Source of the DNA: Doryteuthis pealeii
Taxonomy: Eukaryota > Mollusca > Cephalopoda > Myopsida > Loliginidae
Assembly (NCBI GenBank): GCA_023376005.1
Contig: CM042148.1
Location: 69,010,758 to 69,074,757, forward strand
Reading direction: 5' to 3'
DNA length: 64,000 nucleotides
Shown in pieces: positions 10,300 through 22,550 of the stretch. The notes beneath the pieces are model-generated. The model saw only the letters and a list, made by a program, of their open reading frames with translations. It was not told the origin of the DNA and searched no databases. Numbering within the stretch: the first letter of the stretch is position 1; every line of letters starts with the position of its first letter. The position numbers and the translations under genes were made by a program.

Positions 10300-10805
10300 T
10301 ATATTTTATAAATACATTTTTCTATTTAACCCATAGATGGGACCCTAACAGGTACTACCACTCCGGGTCAGAGTGGACCAGGGAGCAATGGTGATGAAGG
10401 GGTGATCCACATTCCCCAAACCTCCAAAACTGGAACCTCACCATCAGATAGAGTTTAATGTCATTCCCAGGACATGTAGACCCGCAGGCACCACCTTCTA
10501 GCACCCATATGATAAAAAGGGGTTGGGGCTTGCAATAAGGCAATAGGGTTGGGAAAATCATATAGATGCTAGGGCTTGACGTGACCAGCTGATTGATCAG
10601 AGGGGGCCTCTCCGACCGCCCGTCTAGCCCAAGATAGAGCCAAAGTGGAGTATTGCATGTCATGAACTGCTCATCCACCTGGGCTCTATCTTTAAGCATC
10701 ACGGGTCACCACCCATGGCCAACAGGTGGCCCCTTGGGGGAGTCTTACCCCTCTGCAGAGGTGCAGTCGGTGCATTTTAACGCCCCCGCCGACAGGGTGG
10801 ACTAA
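10300..10805 (+). repeat. Repeat family R, near-complete, copy 1
   Basis: From TATAAATACATTTTTCTAT through the GCACCCATATGATAAAAAGG block to GCCCCCGCCGACAGGG. Counterparts about 26650-27140 (unit 2) and, rearranged, 44580-45785 (unit 3). Confidence 0.8.
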
Positions 10806-11091
10806 ATACTGAGTTCTATTCAATCTAAATGCCTTATATGATGTGTGGGTTTGTGCCAAATGTGAGCATTGTTTAAAACTGGTTAACTTTCAGCATTTTT
10901 GGATTCCTTGGACAAAAATACTTCTATAAAGTAATTTTGAGGAGTAGGGAAGCTCTAGAACTCATTTTACAGACAAAAATAGATTATAAAAATAGGTCGC
11001 CATTTTTTGTGACCAACCACCCAAATATAGTGCATACATATATTAAAAATATATATCATATATATATTACATATGTACATACTTTTACATA

Positions 11092-11335
11092 TAAAGTAAA
11101 AGTAAAGTCGTTGGGGTGACTTAAAGTCGTTATCAGTCTATCCCCTTTTCACTAGCGCTAGGACCAAGGAGATTCTTTTTGCATCTGAGGTGGAGCGCCA
11201 CACCTACCATTAGCTCCTTACTTTACCGCACAGATCCCTGTGCTACTCATACACTAAGTTGGCGAGGGCCGGTATCGAACTAGGAACCTTGTGGTTTCTA
11301 GCCAAACGCTCTACCGACTGAGCTATCCTGGCCCT
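11092..11335 (-). mobile_element. tRNA-derived SINE-A, - orientation, copy 1
   Basis: Reverse complement of the same family: the A box appears as CCGACTGAGCTA and the B box as GGTATCGAAC near 11271-11323. About 15 bp in the body (GCCAGACAGCAAGGGAG) are missing relative to the unit 3 counterpart. The pair with 5889-6147 forms a 5 kb-spaced inverted repeat. Confidence 0.88.
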
Positions 11336-11339
11336 GAAT

Positions 11340-11516
11340 TTTAAATATACCTACATACATTATTGCATATATACATACATATATATTACGAATACATACA
11401 AATATATATGAATATATATTATTACATACATACATACATACATACATATCATAATATATATTGTATTACATACTTACACATTGTAAATATACATATACTA
11501 ATACATAATATAATAA

Positions 11517-11566
<50 letters not shown>

Positions 11567-11616
11567 TACATACATACATATCATAAATGTATATATTATG
11601 CAATATATATTATATT

Positions 11617-11657
<41 letters not shown>

Positions 11658-11789
11658 ATTACTTACATAACACGCAATACATGAATATTAAAAATGTATA
11701 TATTACAAATATATATAATATTACTTACATATTATTTCATACATATGTACTTATATATTATAATATGTATATATATATTATACACACAC

Positions 11790-11831
<42 letters not shown>

Positions 11832-11832
11832 C
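11340..11832. repeat. Compound microsatellite (CATA)n-(CT)n-(TA)n-(TG)n, copy 1
   Basis: ATACATACATACATACATAC, then (CT)n at about 11518-11540, (TA)n at 11540-11565 and 11625-11655, and (TG)n at about 11802-11830. Open frames of Y/I/H residues are composition artefacts. Confidence 0.92.
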
Positions 11833-11949
11833 TATGGAATTTCTATATGTTAAAAGGACACTTTAATTTCTTCTTCTTTCTTTCTTTTTTTTTTCTTAAT
11901 AAAATAAACATATTTAAGTATCTATTTTCAAGTTTTAAGAAGTTCGGTA

Positions 11950-12185
11950 TTTACCACGTACCCACGTGTACGGATCAGGCAGAAGGCCCTATTAATGTGG
12001 ACCACCCACTAACGGAAGCTCATGGGTGGCGGGTGCAAAAAAATGCGTTGATCCCGTCGGCATTCCCCTCTAGGGGCGACTCAGACACTGGGCATAAACC
12101 CAGCCCTGGTCTTTAAATAAGAGCAGGTGTTGCCTGGGGGGATAGACCCCTGGGATCAATGCTGTTAATTACATTAACAAATACA
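11950..12185 (+). repeat. GC-richer dispersed repeat (family G), copy 1
   Basis: TATTTACCACGTACCCACGT through GTTGATCCCGTCGGCATTCC and GGTGTTGCCTGGGGGGATAG to GATCAATGCTGTTAATTACA. Markedly richer in G+C than its surroundings. Found once per unit on the plus strand and once on the minus strand at 29950-30225. Function and family unknown to me. Confidence 0.72.
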
Positions 12186-12189
12186 GGAC

Positions 12190-13180
12190 TCGAAAGGCAA
12201 GTGCAGAGCAGGGAATGAACGTAAAAATCACCTCGTAAATGTTTTTAGGTACCACCAATTTCCCCTGTGAAATTTACCCTTTATTTAACACAATAAACTT
12301 GCACAATGGTTAATATTATTCATGAAGTTTTTTTGGTCAATTCGAAAGAAGAAACATTAAACAAAATCTGATGATTTTCATTTTTAATTTTAGCTCACGG
12401 AAATAATGAAAACTATAAACGAAAAAACAATGTTTACATTTTTGCACCGTTAAATCATTGAATTTAACGTTAGCCCAAAACAAGCTATGATCAGAGGCTT
12501 TTAAAAAATTCATGCAAAAATAAATTAATGATCCGATTTCCACGAGAAATTTCCAGAATTGGCTTACCTTTTGATGAAAATATGTCTAAAATAGTTTTTT
12601 CCTAAAATATATTGGAAGAAATATTTTTTACGAGGGTCTCTACCCGGCCTATTTTATTTTATATGAAATATGAAAAAATGAACCTGCAAAAACGATTTTT
12701 TACTTGTTGTCTATAAGATAATAGCCTGAATAATTATAATCAGATGATTTTTATAAGTTCAATCGCCAGAGTTTTTTTAGTAAAAGAACCATGAATACAG
12801 AATTCAGCTAAAAAAATATCAATAAAAAAAAACGAGACGTGTCGTAAAAAAAACACAGACGTTATTATTTTTCAAGATAACGGTGCGTCATTTTCCCCAA
12901 TCGGATAATTGATCTTTGGATAACTTTTTTCTTTGTAGCAGACTCTTATGTTCGTTATCTTTTTTTGCGGAGATTTTAACAGAAAAAGTTCAAAAATATT
13001 TACGTTCCTTCAATATGCGGTAAACTGATCACGTGACCTATTTTTGTGATACCTATATTGTTATCCACTGAAAACATTTCTCCTCCTCTAAGAAGGAAAT
13101 TAAATATTCAGGATCTTATCTTTTTTTTCAAGTCAAATTTACACTATTTTATGCAACTCACCAAACCATAATCAGACCCT
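12190..13180. other. AT-rich DNA, no gene seen
   Basis: About 1 kb of A/T-rich sequence shared with unit 3 (about 47215-48190) and absent from unit 2. Short frames in it are not preserved between the two copies. Homopolymer-length differences are abundant. Confidence 0.5.
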
Positions 13181-13400
13181 TCGATCACCATTACTCCCAG
13201 TGTCACTCTGACCCGGAGTGAGTAACCTGTAAGGTCCCATCTTATGGGTTGAATAGGAAAAAATGAGTTTAAAAAAAAAACATGTTTAAAAAGAAAATTG
13301 TTCTTACCCATCAAGAAACGAATTAAAAACAAAACGTCTTTTCGGCCATAACAATAACCCAACAGAGTGACATGCCGGTAAAATCCAACCACCCAACTAT
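13180..13400 (-). repeat. Repeat family R, 5' part, inverted
   Basis: Carries CACCATTACTCCCAG, TCTTATGGGTTGAATAGG and AAATCCAACCACCCAACT, the reverse complement of the family R start. Counterpart about 48220-48440. Confidence 0.7.
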
Positions 13401-14866
13401 GATCCAACCTGTAAGTACACCTGCTATTCTTATAAAATCCCCAATATAGGACTTTCACAAGTACTTGATGGAACATAGAAAGAAAAATGCTAATTCTATT
13501 CTATGTCTTCTCAAGAAGAAATGCGAGAGTAGACACGCGTGTGCTGCTGTCGTCGGGCGGGGGAGAAACTAGGACAGAATCGTTTTCTTCTTCACGAAAA
13601 GCGCATCAGTCTAGAATATTGCAAATATCTATAATTCAAACGTCGTTCAGTAGTAGTAGTAAGTAGTCAATAATAGTAGTAGTTGTGTTTATATAACCTT
13701 TTTTTCTCCCCTTTTTATTGAACAAAAACAGCTGCTAGGAAGGACTATTTTGAACTACCAATAATAAGCTAATGCTGCTTACCTTTTTCTTGGTGTTTGA
13801 GTGCTTGAATTCCCTCTAACTCTCGCTCTACTTCAGTAGCATCGTCGTCGTAGATGAAGAGAGCGACGCAGTTGGTATGTTAGTTTCTGTGACTGAATAC
13901 ATTGTGTGGCACGTGCCAAACACACACACGCGCACACGCACACACACACACACGCGCATACACACACACACATAAACCCAAAGAAAAAACAAAAACAAAA
14001 AAAACAAAAAAGTGTGTGGTGTGGCGTGGTAACCACCTCTTCCTCGCTCATCATCTTCTCCATAAGCACCACATCTCTTTTCATTCATCTATCTCAGCCT
14101 GTTTCTTACCTCTGCTTGGTGGCTGACATAGTTGCTTCTCTTGTTTGCTCTATCCTGCTGTGCAGTGATAGTTGTTCATTATGTATGGACAGTGTAAAAG
14201 AAAGCCAAGATTTGAAATGCTGATGAGTTTAAGCCAGGCAAGCATCCCTCCCACCTGAACCCCCCCCCCCAAAAAAACTGATGCAACATGATCTTTCCTA
14301 CTCGCCCGGGCGTTCTAGCTACATTATCTACGATATTAATCGTACATATTAATTCACGTCGTATACACTCGCATATAGGTCGAATTTCGAAGAGCTAAGC
14401 TAAAAAAAAAAAAAAAAAAAAATTAAAAAAAATGGCATCTCTTGTATAAGTAATACAGTGTGGTCCGAAATCTGTCACCGGGCATATTGTTATTAACTTT
14501 CATATTTTTTGGTTAATAATAATATATAAATAATATCATTGATAAAATATGATAATAATAATTATATAATTTTCTATTTCATTTGTTCAGCGGCCTTATT
14601 TCATTTGGAGTTATATATTCTTGGTAGGGGTTCGAGCAAGACTTTTCGGACCACACTTGTATTTCTAAGGTTCGCGAAAAAAGACTGTGAGAACAGATTT
14701 GATTAGAATTAATTCTATAGATTAAAAATTACGGATAAGGTCGATTATGTACAAGAAATGTCCCCGATCTCGTGTTATAAGTCGCCTCGATAGTCATGTA
14801 ATATTTTGATTTTGTGGAATTAACTTTTATAACCAAATGTTATTAATTCGTCTCTTCCAGTTGAAT
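13400..14866. other. AT-rich DNA with (TAG)n and (CA)n microsatellites; no gene
   Basis: Includes AGTAGTAGTAAGTAGTC at about 13650, a (CA)n/(CGCA)n run at 13915-13972, a poly-A run near 14402, and at 14349-14800 a MITE-like piece with the ACACTCGCATATAGGTCGAA end also seen in unit 3. Several short frames exist on both strands around the CA run, but they read as VCVCVC/HTHTHT and are shadows of the microsatellite. Counterpart about 48440-49893. Confidence 0.6.
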
Positions 14867-14869
14867 TTA

Positions 14870-14910
<41 letters not shown>
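14866..14910. repeat. (TA)n microsatellite at the point where copies 1 and 3 part
   Basis: Alternating TA run. Homology between copy 1 and copy 3 stops exactly here; copy 1 resumes homology with copy 2 at 14910 / 30445. Confidence 0.85.
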
Positions 14911-14911
<1 letters not shown>

Positions 14912-15051
14912 GTGCGGTACAAGTTTCTTTGTACAAGGTGATTAATAGGCTGGTCCTTAATTCTCTACCAGTAGTTTGTTATAGAGTTCAGGTTCTGTAT
15001 GCAGAGCTCAATGTTTATTATTGTAAACAGAAGTAAAGTTATTTGTGATAC

Positions 15052-15243
15052 AAAGACGCTTAATACCATGGGTATTGGTGGTTATGGACCATTTCACTCA
15101 TGAGTTGCCACGAGCTTCTTCAGACACTGATACTTTCTATGTCTAAATAAAAGATATCAGTGGTCCTGAAGAAGCTCGTGGGCATACCATGAACGTAGAA
15201 ATGGTCATAACACAATACCTGGTATTTAAGGCCTTTTATTCAC
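15052..15243. mobile_element. Hairpin element H-1, copy 1
   Basis: AATACCATGGGTATTGGTGG ... CGAGCTTCTTCAGACACTGA pairs with ATCAGTGGTCCTGAAGAAGC ... ACAATACCTGGTATT, arms about 85 bp around a short AT loop. The copy 2 counterpart (30580-30787) pairs better, since both carry small gaps here. Confidence 0.8.
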
Positions 15244-15278
15244 GACATATATATATACTATATTACTATATATATATA

Positions 15279-15512
15279 ATAGTTCATTCTATAACTTTTA
15301 ACATAAAAAAGGGGACCACTCTTGACTGATAAATTATTTTCTATTTTCGCATTAAACACCTCAAACCCAACCTAACCTAACCTATCCCTAACCCTAACCC
15401 TAAACCTAATCCTAACCCTGTCTTCTTTTTCCGTAGATCAATACGTAAATAGATAATTTACTCAGTCAAAGTGGTTCCCCTTGGTTATATGTAGAGTTAC
15501 TACGGAAATAAC
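15279..15512. mobile_element. Foldback element with telomere-like (CCCTAA)n core, copy 1
   Basis: Left arm CTATAACTTTTAACATAAAA..GGGGACCACTCTTGACTGAT pairs with right arm CAGTCAAAGTGGTTCCCC..GGTTATATGTAGAG. Between the arms, 15364-15420 is CCTAACCTAACC / CCCTAACCCTAACCC, the complement of the TTAGGG telomere repeat with some drift. Confidence 0.75.
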
Positions 15513-15539
15513 CTATATATATATATATATATATATAAT

Positions 15540-16225
15540 TATTATATATATTCAATCTACATACAACAGTCATGTTTCGATTATCACCTCTCATCAGGTG
15601 GTTTGATATGCCAGGACAGTCTCAAAGCAGGATAATACTTGACCATCTGTCGTCAGTCAGACCTATGTATATCATTAATTACCTCCTTGTTATATATATT
15701 AGTTTGTGTCACTGCTAGTAGACAGAAAGATATGGGGAGGGTGAGAATGGTTTGATGTGTAGATTAGTGTACGATTTCTAAGCAGCTAGCCCGGCCAACA
15801 TATTGGCTTTTAATAAATTTGGAATTAGGTCGAAATGTTCCCCTTTCTTAGAAATCGTTACGAAATTATTCTGTAAGTGTTTTTTTTTAATTCTCTGGCC
15901 CGTATTTATGTATATGTTGTTAAATTTAATATTGCTTTGCAAACTCACATTTCCCTATCCCATGATCTTACACAGAGCGTCAATGGTGGTGACAGCACGG
16001 TCACTTTTGTCTAATATAGATAATATATATATGTATATTTGTATTTATATATAGAGGAGAGTTTCAGGAGACATTTGACAGTTTTTCATAGGAAGGAGTT
16101 ATTTTGAAGTGAACCCTTGTTGACAGTAGTGTAATTTTGTGCCTGTTGAATTCTTTACAATCCATTAAATTTTCGTAGTTACCGGCACACTTTTTCTTTT
16201 CTTATGAAACAATCAAATTTCTACC
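15540..16225 (+). repeat. Unclassified repeat segment upstream of the LINE tail, copy 1
   Basis: CAACAGTCATGTTTCGATTA ... CAGTCAGACCTATGTATAT ... CATATTGGCTTTTAATAAAT; shared with 31090-31745. It leads directly into the LINE tail at 16249 and may be part of, or inserted in, that element. No frame is preserved in both copies. Confidence 0.5.
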
Positions 16226-16248
16226 CGAACGACCCTGTAATATATACA

Positions 16249-16490
16249 AGTCTGAAACAGCATAGCTCACATGATTTCAGAAACATTTTTTCCACTCTCA
16301 GAGTTGCTGAGTATGGAATGAACTGCCTGCATCCATTGTAGGCCTGCCGAAAAACACTGCCTCTTTCAAAGTCTCCATGCTTTCTGTATTTGCCAACGCA
16401 GACAGCACGACACATACATGTATATTATTACTGTACGCTATTCATATTCCTGACACTAATACATTATTCTATGTACTAGACATGAGACTT
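16249..16490 (+). pseudogene. LINE reverse-transcriptase C-terminal tail across the copy 1/copy 2 junction
   Basis: The conceptual frame has the SSHD..KHFF.LRVAE.WN.LPA pattern typical of the last residues of CR1/Jockey-like LINE polymerases, interrupted by single-base gaps. The junction chosen for the tandem unit lies inside this frame. It is a 5'-truncated, dead remnant. The same family is found on the opposite strand at 53816-54110. Confidence 0.6.
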
Positions 16491-16825
16491 TTGATGATTG
16501 TGGTGCATCTGAACATGTTACACAATAAATTCATTATTATCAATGATTATATTAAATCAATTTTAAAGATTCAATCTTAAAAATAATGAAAGTGTTTACT
16601 GAAGCAGTTCCCATATTTTACATGTTTTTGTTCATAGATCCCGAGAGAGAAAGTCCAGTTGAATTGTGTACACTTACATTTCAGCATTATGAACCAAGTC
16701 AATTTATGAATAACGTGCGAAGAGAGAATGAAAATATGTTATGAATTATAATCTCATATGATACTGCTTTTCTGTTTGTGTATGAACGACAATGAGATTC
16801 GTTAGATGAAAACAAGATTTTCGTA

Positions 16826-17220
16826 ATCTGAACATTAGCTACATAAATGAGAAGTAACTTCCCCATGTTTATGTTTTCTTTGAGGAAGCATCATGTTTGG
16901 TTGGCCATTTTCATTCACTGTAAATCTAACACTGAAATACGCCAATTTGTTCAAATCATACAACTGCATGTTTTAACATAAAAATATATAAAATGTGTTC
17001 TTATTTTGTGCTTGCGAATTATTTGAAATGAACTCATTGTTATTAAAGAACACATCTTCATGATATTTTTGGTATTAAAACATGCAGTTTGTATTGGATT
17101 TGAACAAATTCGTATTTTCAGTTAGATTTACGGTGAAATGAAAATGGCCGACAAAAATATGGCTTCTTCAAGTGAAACAAACAAGGGAGATTACTCTCAT
17201 TTATGTAGCTAATGTTCATA
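16826..17220. mobile_element. MITE-P, copy 2
   Basis: Counterpart of 503-899 in the second unit, with the same two arms and loop but many one-base gaps. Confidence 0.82.
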
Positions 17221-17744
17221 TTAACCTTTATGTTGTGTAGAATGACAATGAGATCGCTTATAATAGTAAGCGGACTACACTGGAGTTAGTCTCCCTTGTC
17301 AACAGGGATTTGGCTAATCTTCAGTCAGGAGTCCTTTTGATCACATGACACGGGAACCCAAAAAAGATCTCCCTCTTGGCGAAGCTCGACTGAATGAGCT
17401 GGTCACCATCTCTCTCTCAGCACACCAATGGTGCATACCAACAGTACAGACCCACAGGCAGTAATGGTTTCCACCTATTTGTCTCTCTTACTTCTCATAT
17501 GTTTGGACACTGTGATGTTGTATAACCCGTGGAACCTGAGGATTGTACAATAAATTTCATTATATTATCATAAGAATGCAATAATGTTTTCAATAAAATG
17601 CACTGAGGCCAATAACTATGTTACTTAGATGCAAAGATGCTTGTATTGATGTTACATTATCTGAATCATTTTATGAACAAATGTTCCATCATGTTAATTT
17701 GTTCATTGAAGTATGAAATTTTGCTCATGGAACATTTGCATTGG

Positions 17745-19275
17745 CACTTTAATCTTTCTTCTTCTTCATTCTATTTTTGTTTTTCATTCTTGTCTATTTT
17801 TCTGGCTTTTTTCATTCTTACTGTCTTTTCTTTATTCTTTCTTTTTCTTCTTTCTTTCTGTCTTTTTTCAATTTTTCTGGTCTTTTTTCTTTATTCTTTC
17901 TTTTTTTTCTTCTTTCTTTCTGTCCTTTTTCTTCTTTCTGTATTTTTTCTTTATTCTTTCTTTTTCTATTTCTTTCGTCTTTTTCATTCTTTCTGTCTTT
18001 TTCCTTTATTCTTCTTTTTTCTTCTTTCTTTCTGTCTTTTTCTTTTATTCTTTCTGTCTTTTTCTTTATTCTTTCTTTCTTTCCTTTCTGTCTTTTTTCA
18101 TTCTTTCTGTCTTTTTTTCATTCTTTCTTTTTTTTTCTTTCCTTCTGTCGTTTTCATTCTTGGTATTTTTTTTCATTCTTTCTTTTTTTTTCTTTCTTTC
18201 TGTCTTTTTTTTTCATTTCTTTCTGTCTTTTTTCATTTTTCTTTTTTTTTTTCTTTCTTTCTGTCGTTTTCACTTCTTCTGTCTTTTTTCTTCTCCTTAT
18301 TTTTTCTTCTTTCTTTCTGTCTTTTTTCATTCTTTTCTTTCTTTTTTCATTCTTTTGTCTTTTTTCTTTCTTTTCCTTCATTCTTTCTTCTTTCTTTCAT
18401 GGTTTATTTCTTTATTCCCGCACTTTCTTTTTCAATCTTTCTTTCTTCTTTCTTTTGTTTCTTTTTCTTCTTTCTTTCTTTCCTACTTTTATTTTACTAT
18501 TTTTTTCTTTACTTACTTCTTAGTTTGTTTTTTTTTCCTTCTCCTTTCTTTCATTTCTCCTTTACATTTGTTTGTATTTTCTTTTTTCTCAAATATATTT
18601 AATTTATTTTCTCATTCTTTCTTTTCTTTTTTTTTCTCTTCCTTTCTCGCCTTTATTACTTTATTCAATCTTATCTTTAATTTTTTTATTTCCTTCCATC
18701 CGTCATTTCCCTTCCACATTTTTGTTTTCTTATTTTCCATTTTTTCTTTTTTTCTTCCTTCTCTTTCCATCCTACTTTATTTCTTCATTTTCTTTTTCTT
18801 ATTTTCTTGTATTTTTTTCTATTCTCTTCCTTTCTTTTTCTTTACTTCTTTTTTTTTTTTTTTTAGTATTTTTCTGTCTCTTCTTTTCTTTCTTCTTCTT
18901 CGTCTTCTTTCTCTTCTTCTTCTTTTTCTTCTTCTTCTCTTATATATTATTATTGATTATTTTATTAATTATATTATTATTATTCTACGTATTTTTCTGT
19001 TACTGTTCTTCTTCTTCTCCTTCTTCTTCTTCTTTTCCTTATTATTATTTATTCTAGTATTTTTTCTGTCTGGTTCTCTTCTTCTTCTTCTTCTTCTCTT
19101 CTTCTCTTCTATCTTCTTCTTCTTCTTCTTCTTTTTCTTCTTTTTTCTTCTTCCTTCACATGTTTTGAATAGGCTTCTGCTCCTTTTCAGGTTGCCTAAT
19201 CAATCTCTTACTCCTCCTCATTCCTTCTTCTTCTTCTTCTCTTCTTCTTTCTCTTCTTCTTCTTCTTCCTTTCCA
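17745..19275 (+). repeat. Pyrimidine tract, copy 2
   Basis: Counterpart of 1430-2895 with many small length differences. The 575-residue open frame across it is low complexity and not a gene. Confidence 0.92.
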
Positions 19276-21179
19276 ACGTTGTGTCTTTCCTTCCTTTCCT
19301 TTCTTCCATTCTGCTCATTCATTCCTTCCCACCAATGTCCCTGGCACAGTGTCCCTACAGATTCAAATCGCCTGTGGCATGAAAGTGAAGGCATTTCTTG
19401 CACTCAGATTTTTACTACAAACACAAGAGATCAGATATGACAGGATTCTGATGCTTGTTGCACAGTGTCGTCAGTGGACCTCGGATATTCCTTCTGTCTT
19501 CACTGACCCTCCTCCACTACTTAGTGAGGCAGCACAAAGCCTGATCCCAGGGTCTTTCATCCAGATGTTCTTCACTTTTAATAGATGTGGCTTCTTTAAT
19601 CAATCATGAACAGCACAGGCAATTTCCTCGGAAAGAACATCCTTTTGCACAATCCACTTTTTTGTTTAGTTTTTGTTTGGGGATTTGTTTTTTTCATCCC
19701 ATTCCACTCCCTGCTATCATTAGAATCATACTTTTTGTTTATTTTCATTGTAAATAAGAAATTTTTTCTTTCGCATATGATATATTTTAGGTTGGTTTGG
19801 TTTGTTTTGTTTTCGCTATCAACCTCAGTGGGTCAATTTAATGCCAATAAAGTTTTGAAATAAATCAATTCTTATGGATAATACAATTTTTTTATAAAAT
19901 ACTTTTTCTATTTAACCCGCATAGATGGGCCCTACAGTACTACCACGTGAGTGACGCAGGGAGCAATTATGAAGGGGTGCTCCACATTCCTCAAACCTTC
20001 GAAAAAAACTGGAACCTCACCATCAGATGAGTTTAGCGTCATTCGCCAGGACTATGTAGACCCGCAGCCACCAACCTTTCTAGCACCCATATGATAAACA
20101 AGGGTTGGGGCTTGCCATAAGGGCAATAGGGTTGGGAAAATCAAATAGGTCTAGGGCTTGATGTGACCAGCGATATGATGGAGGGGGGCCTTCTCCGACC
20201 AGCCGTCTAGCCAAAGAATAGGGCCAAAAGTGGAGTATGCATGTCATGAACTGCTCATCCACTGGGGCTCTATCCTTAGCATCAGCAGGTCGCGATCAAA
20301 CAGGTGGCCCATTGGGGGAAGTCTTACCTCTGCAGAGGTGCAAAGTCGGTGCATTTAATGCCGCAGCCAACAGGCCCGGATTATTTAGGGTTTTTAAGTA
20401 AATTAACAATCGTAGAGTATACTATTATATGGTTTTAAGTAATTATTCTATTTAATCTAAGGGTCTGTGTATGATGCTAAACTAATTTGGTGGTAAGGTT
20501 CCAATTTGCAGCTCTTGAGAGTGTGAGTACTCCTTCATTGCAATCTATTCCTAGATCCACTCTGATCCAGAAGTGGTATTAACCTTTAGGGTCCGCTTTA
20601 GGGGTTAATAAATCAAAATGAGTTTTTATAAAAAAGTGTTTTAAAAATTAAGTTTGAAAAACAAAAATTGAATACCGCAGCATAAAATAACCCAAGCCTG
20701 TAAAACCAACCAACCAACCTATTTAGTAAAAATAATAATTTTCTTGAACAATTATATGGTTTCAATATTCCTATCTAAATTAATAATTATGAAATAGATT
20801 ATTTCACCAAGATGGCAATTGCAAAAGGTGTTGACTTTTATACACTCCATATTTCAGAATGGAGCTCACCACCAGCATGCAGTTTAAAGTCATACTCAGG
20901 AAACACATAATTTTTAAGTACATATCTCATTTGGTTTGGTTTCTTATCAACGTTATAATGGTCAGCAAAGAGTCTGGATCCAATGTCTTCAATTAGTCTT
21001 GAAGCTCACTCTCTCTCATCTCTTAATATTTCTTACTTTCTTTTCTATTCTTCTTTCTGCTTTTGAACTGTCTCACTTCTTCTGAGCATCTCTCTTTCTC
21101 TCTATATATTTTATATTCTAGTTTGTACATAATTTACCAGCCCCCTCCACACACACACATGAGCAGAATGCAACACACA

Positions 21180-21435
21180 GGTCAATTTCCTAGCGGCAGT
21201 CTTAACAGGTTGAATTCAGAGTTTTCCTTCTCCTAGACTGGTTGCCTAACCAAGGTTAAGAGCCCAAGTCAAGCCTACTAGTTACCCTTGATGCTGGGAG
21301 AGGAGAATAGGTAGATTTATACGTTATCCAAGGGTATTGGCCTATGTGATATGCAAACAGCCTCATCCAGGAATTTTAAAGCTTGGGTCACTGAAGTCCA
21401 TTTCCTATAATGATATACCATTACATCCTGTGTTC
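21180..21435 (-). mobile_element. SINE-B, copy 2
   Basis: Counterpart of 4795-5035 with small gaps. Confidence 0.68.
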
Positions 21436-22284
21436 TTTAGGACATTAAAGTCATTAAATTTGCATAAACATCAATATCTAGTTTTTTAATTAATTTTATA
21501 ATCCACTCAAAACAAATTAAGTCTGTGTTAATCAAGGGGAGGGTAGATTTATGTCAGTTTTAAGTAGATTTTAAAACTCTGTCCATAGATTGTTGGTGTC
21601 AGCTGGGTGTAGATATGCAAACTGCACCTCTGGCGAAGGGTAAAAAAATGGGTCAATGCACATAGCAACACTCCATTGTGGTCCTTACTTAAATTTAGAC
21701 CAGGCAGTCAGAGGCCTCCTCTGATTATCTTGTCACGTCCAACCCTAGCACCTATGGCAATCCCACCGCTTTTAATATTATACTATGCACTAGAAGAAGG
21801 GTCTGGTAGGATGTTAACTTATTGAATAGTGAAGTTCAGTTCTGCAAGCTCTGGGGTGTGGAGTTTCCCTTTCATCACCATTATCCCAGGTCACTCCGAC
21901 CAGATAGTAATAGAATCTGTTAGGGTTCCATCTAATGGGTTAATAGAAAAAATTAGTTAGAAAATGTGTTTTAAAAAATTGAGTTTAAAAAATCCATCAA
22001 GAATGAGTAAAACAAAATAACATCCGCGCGGCGAATAATTCATGGGCTAGACTGATAACAATTTGACAGGAAAAGAAGCCACTTAGAAAAAGAAGAAGCA
22101 GTTTAGAAGACATAGACGAAAGATGACAGCCAAGACAAGAAGTTGGCAGAGATCAGTAAAGAAGAAATGAAGCAACAAGTAGTCTCAAACTCTGTCCTCT
22201 GTCTCTCTCGTCATCGTCTCTATCATCCGAGTTTCCCTCTCTCGATTATATACCGATGTTGGTTTATATACGGTTTACAACATA

Positions 22285-22550
22285 GGGCCAGTTTCGCTCA
22301 GTCGGCTAAGAGGCGTTCGGTCTTAGGAATAGCAAGGTTCCTGGTTCGATCCGGTCCTCGCCACATCACGTCAATGAGTAGCACAGGGATCTGTCGGTAA
22401 AGTGAGGAGGCTGATGGTAAGGTGGTGGCGCTCCACCTCAAACGCTCAAATAATCTGCTTGGTTAGCGCTATTGAAAAGGGGATAGACTCCCTTGGCTGT
22501 CAGGCTGATACTGACAATTAGGGCGCCAGAGACTTTACTCTTACTTTTTA
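22285..22550 (+). mobile_element. SINE-A, + orientation, copy 2
   Basis: Counterpart of 5889-6147. Extra bases break both promoter boxes (e.g. CTCAGTCGGCTAAGAGGCG), which fits the high indel rate of this copy. Confidence 0.85.

Larger units (their letters stand above)
1..16316 (+). repeat. Copy 1 of the ~15-18 kb tandem composite unit
   Basis: The sequence beginning AATGAACTGCCTGCATCC at position 1 recurs at 16317 and 31833 in the same orientation, and everything after it follows in the same order in all three places. The first base of the window is already inside the unit, so the array may extend to the left. Bases 1 to about 11.9 kb agree with copy 3 almost base for base apart from scattered substitutions and small indels. 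From about 11.95 kb to the end, single-base gaps against the other copies become frequent. Confidence 0.93.

Noticed and set aside
11363..12116. Y/I/H-rich frames over the TA and TG microsatellites
   Set aside because: Microsatellite translation; reading changes with repeat number in each unit.
13828..14223. Four overlapping frames on both strands at the CA microsatellite
   Set aside because: Mutual shadows across (CA)n, reading VCVC or HTHT; not kept in frame in the unit 3 counterpart.
15364..15420. Chromosome end (true telomere)
   Set aside because: The tract is only about 57 bp, degenerate, inside a foldback and followed by tens of kilobases of ordinary sequence; it is interstitial.
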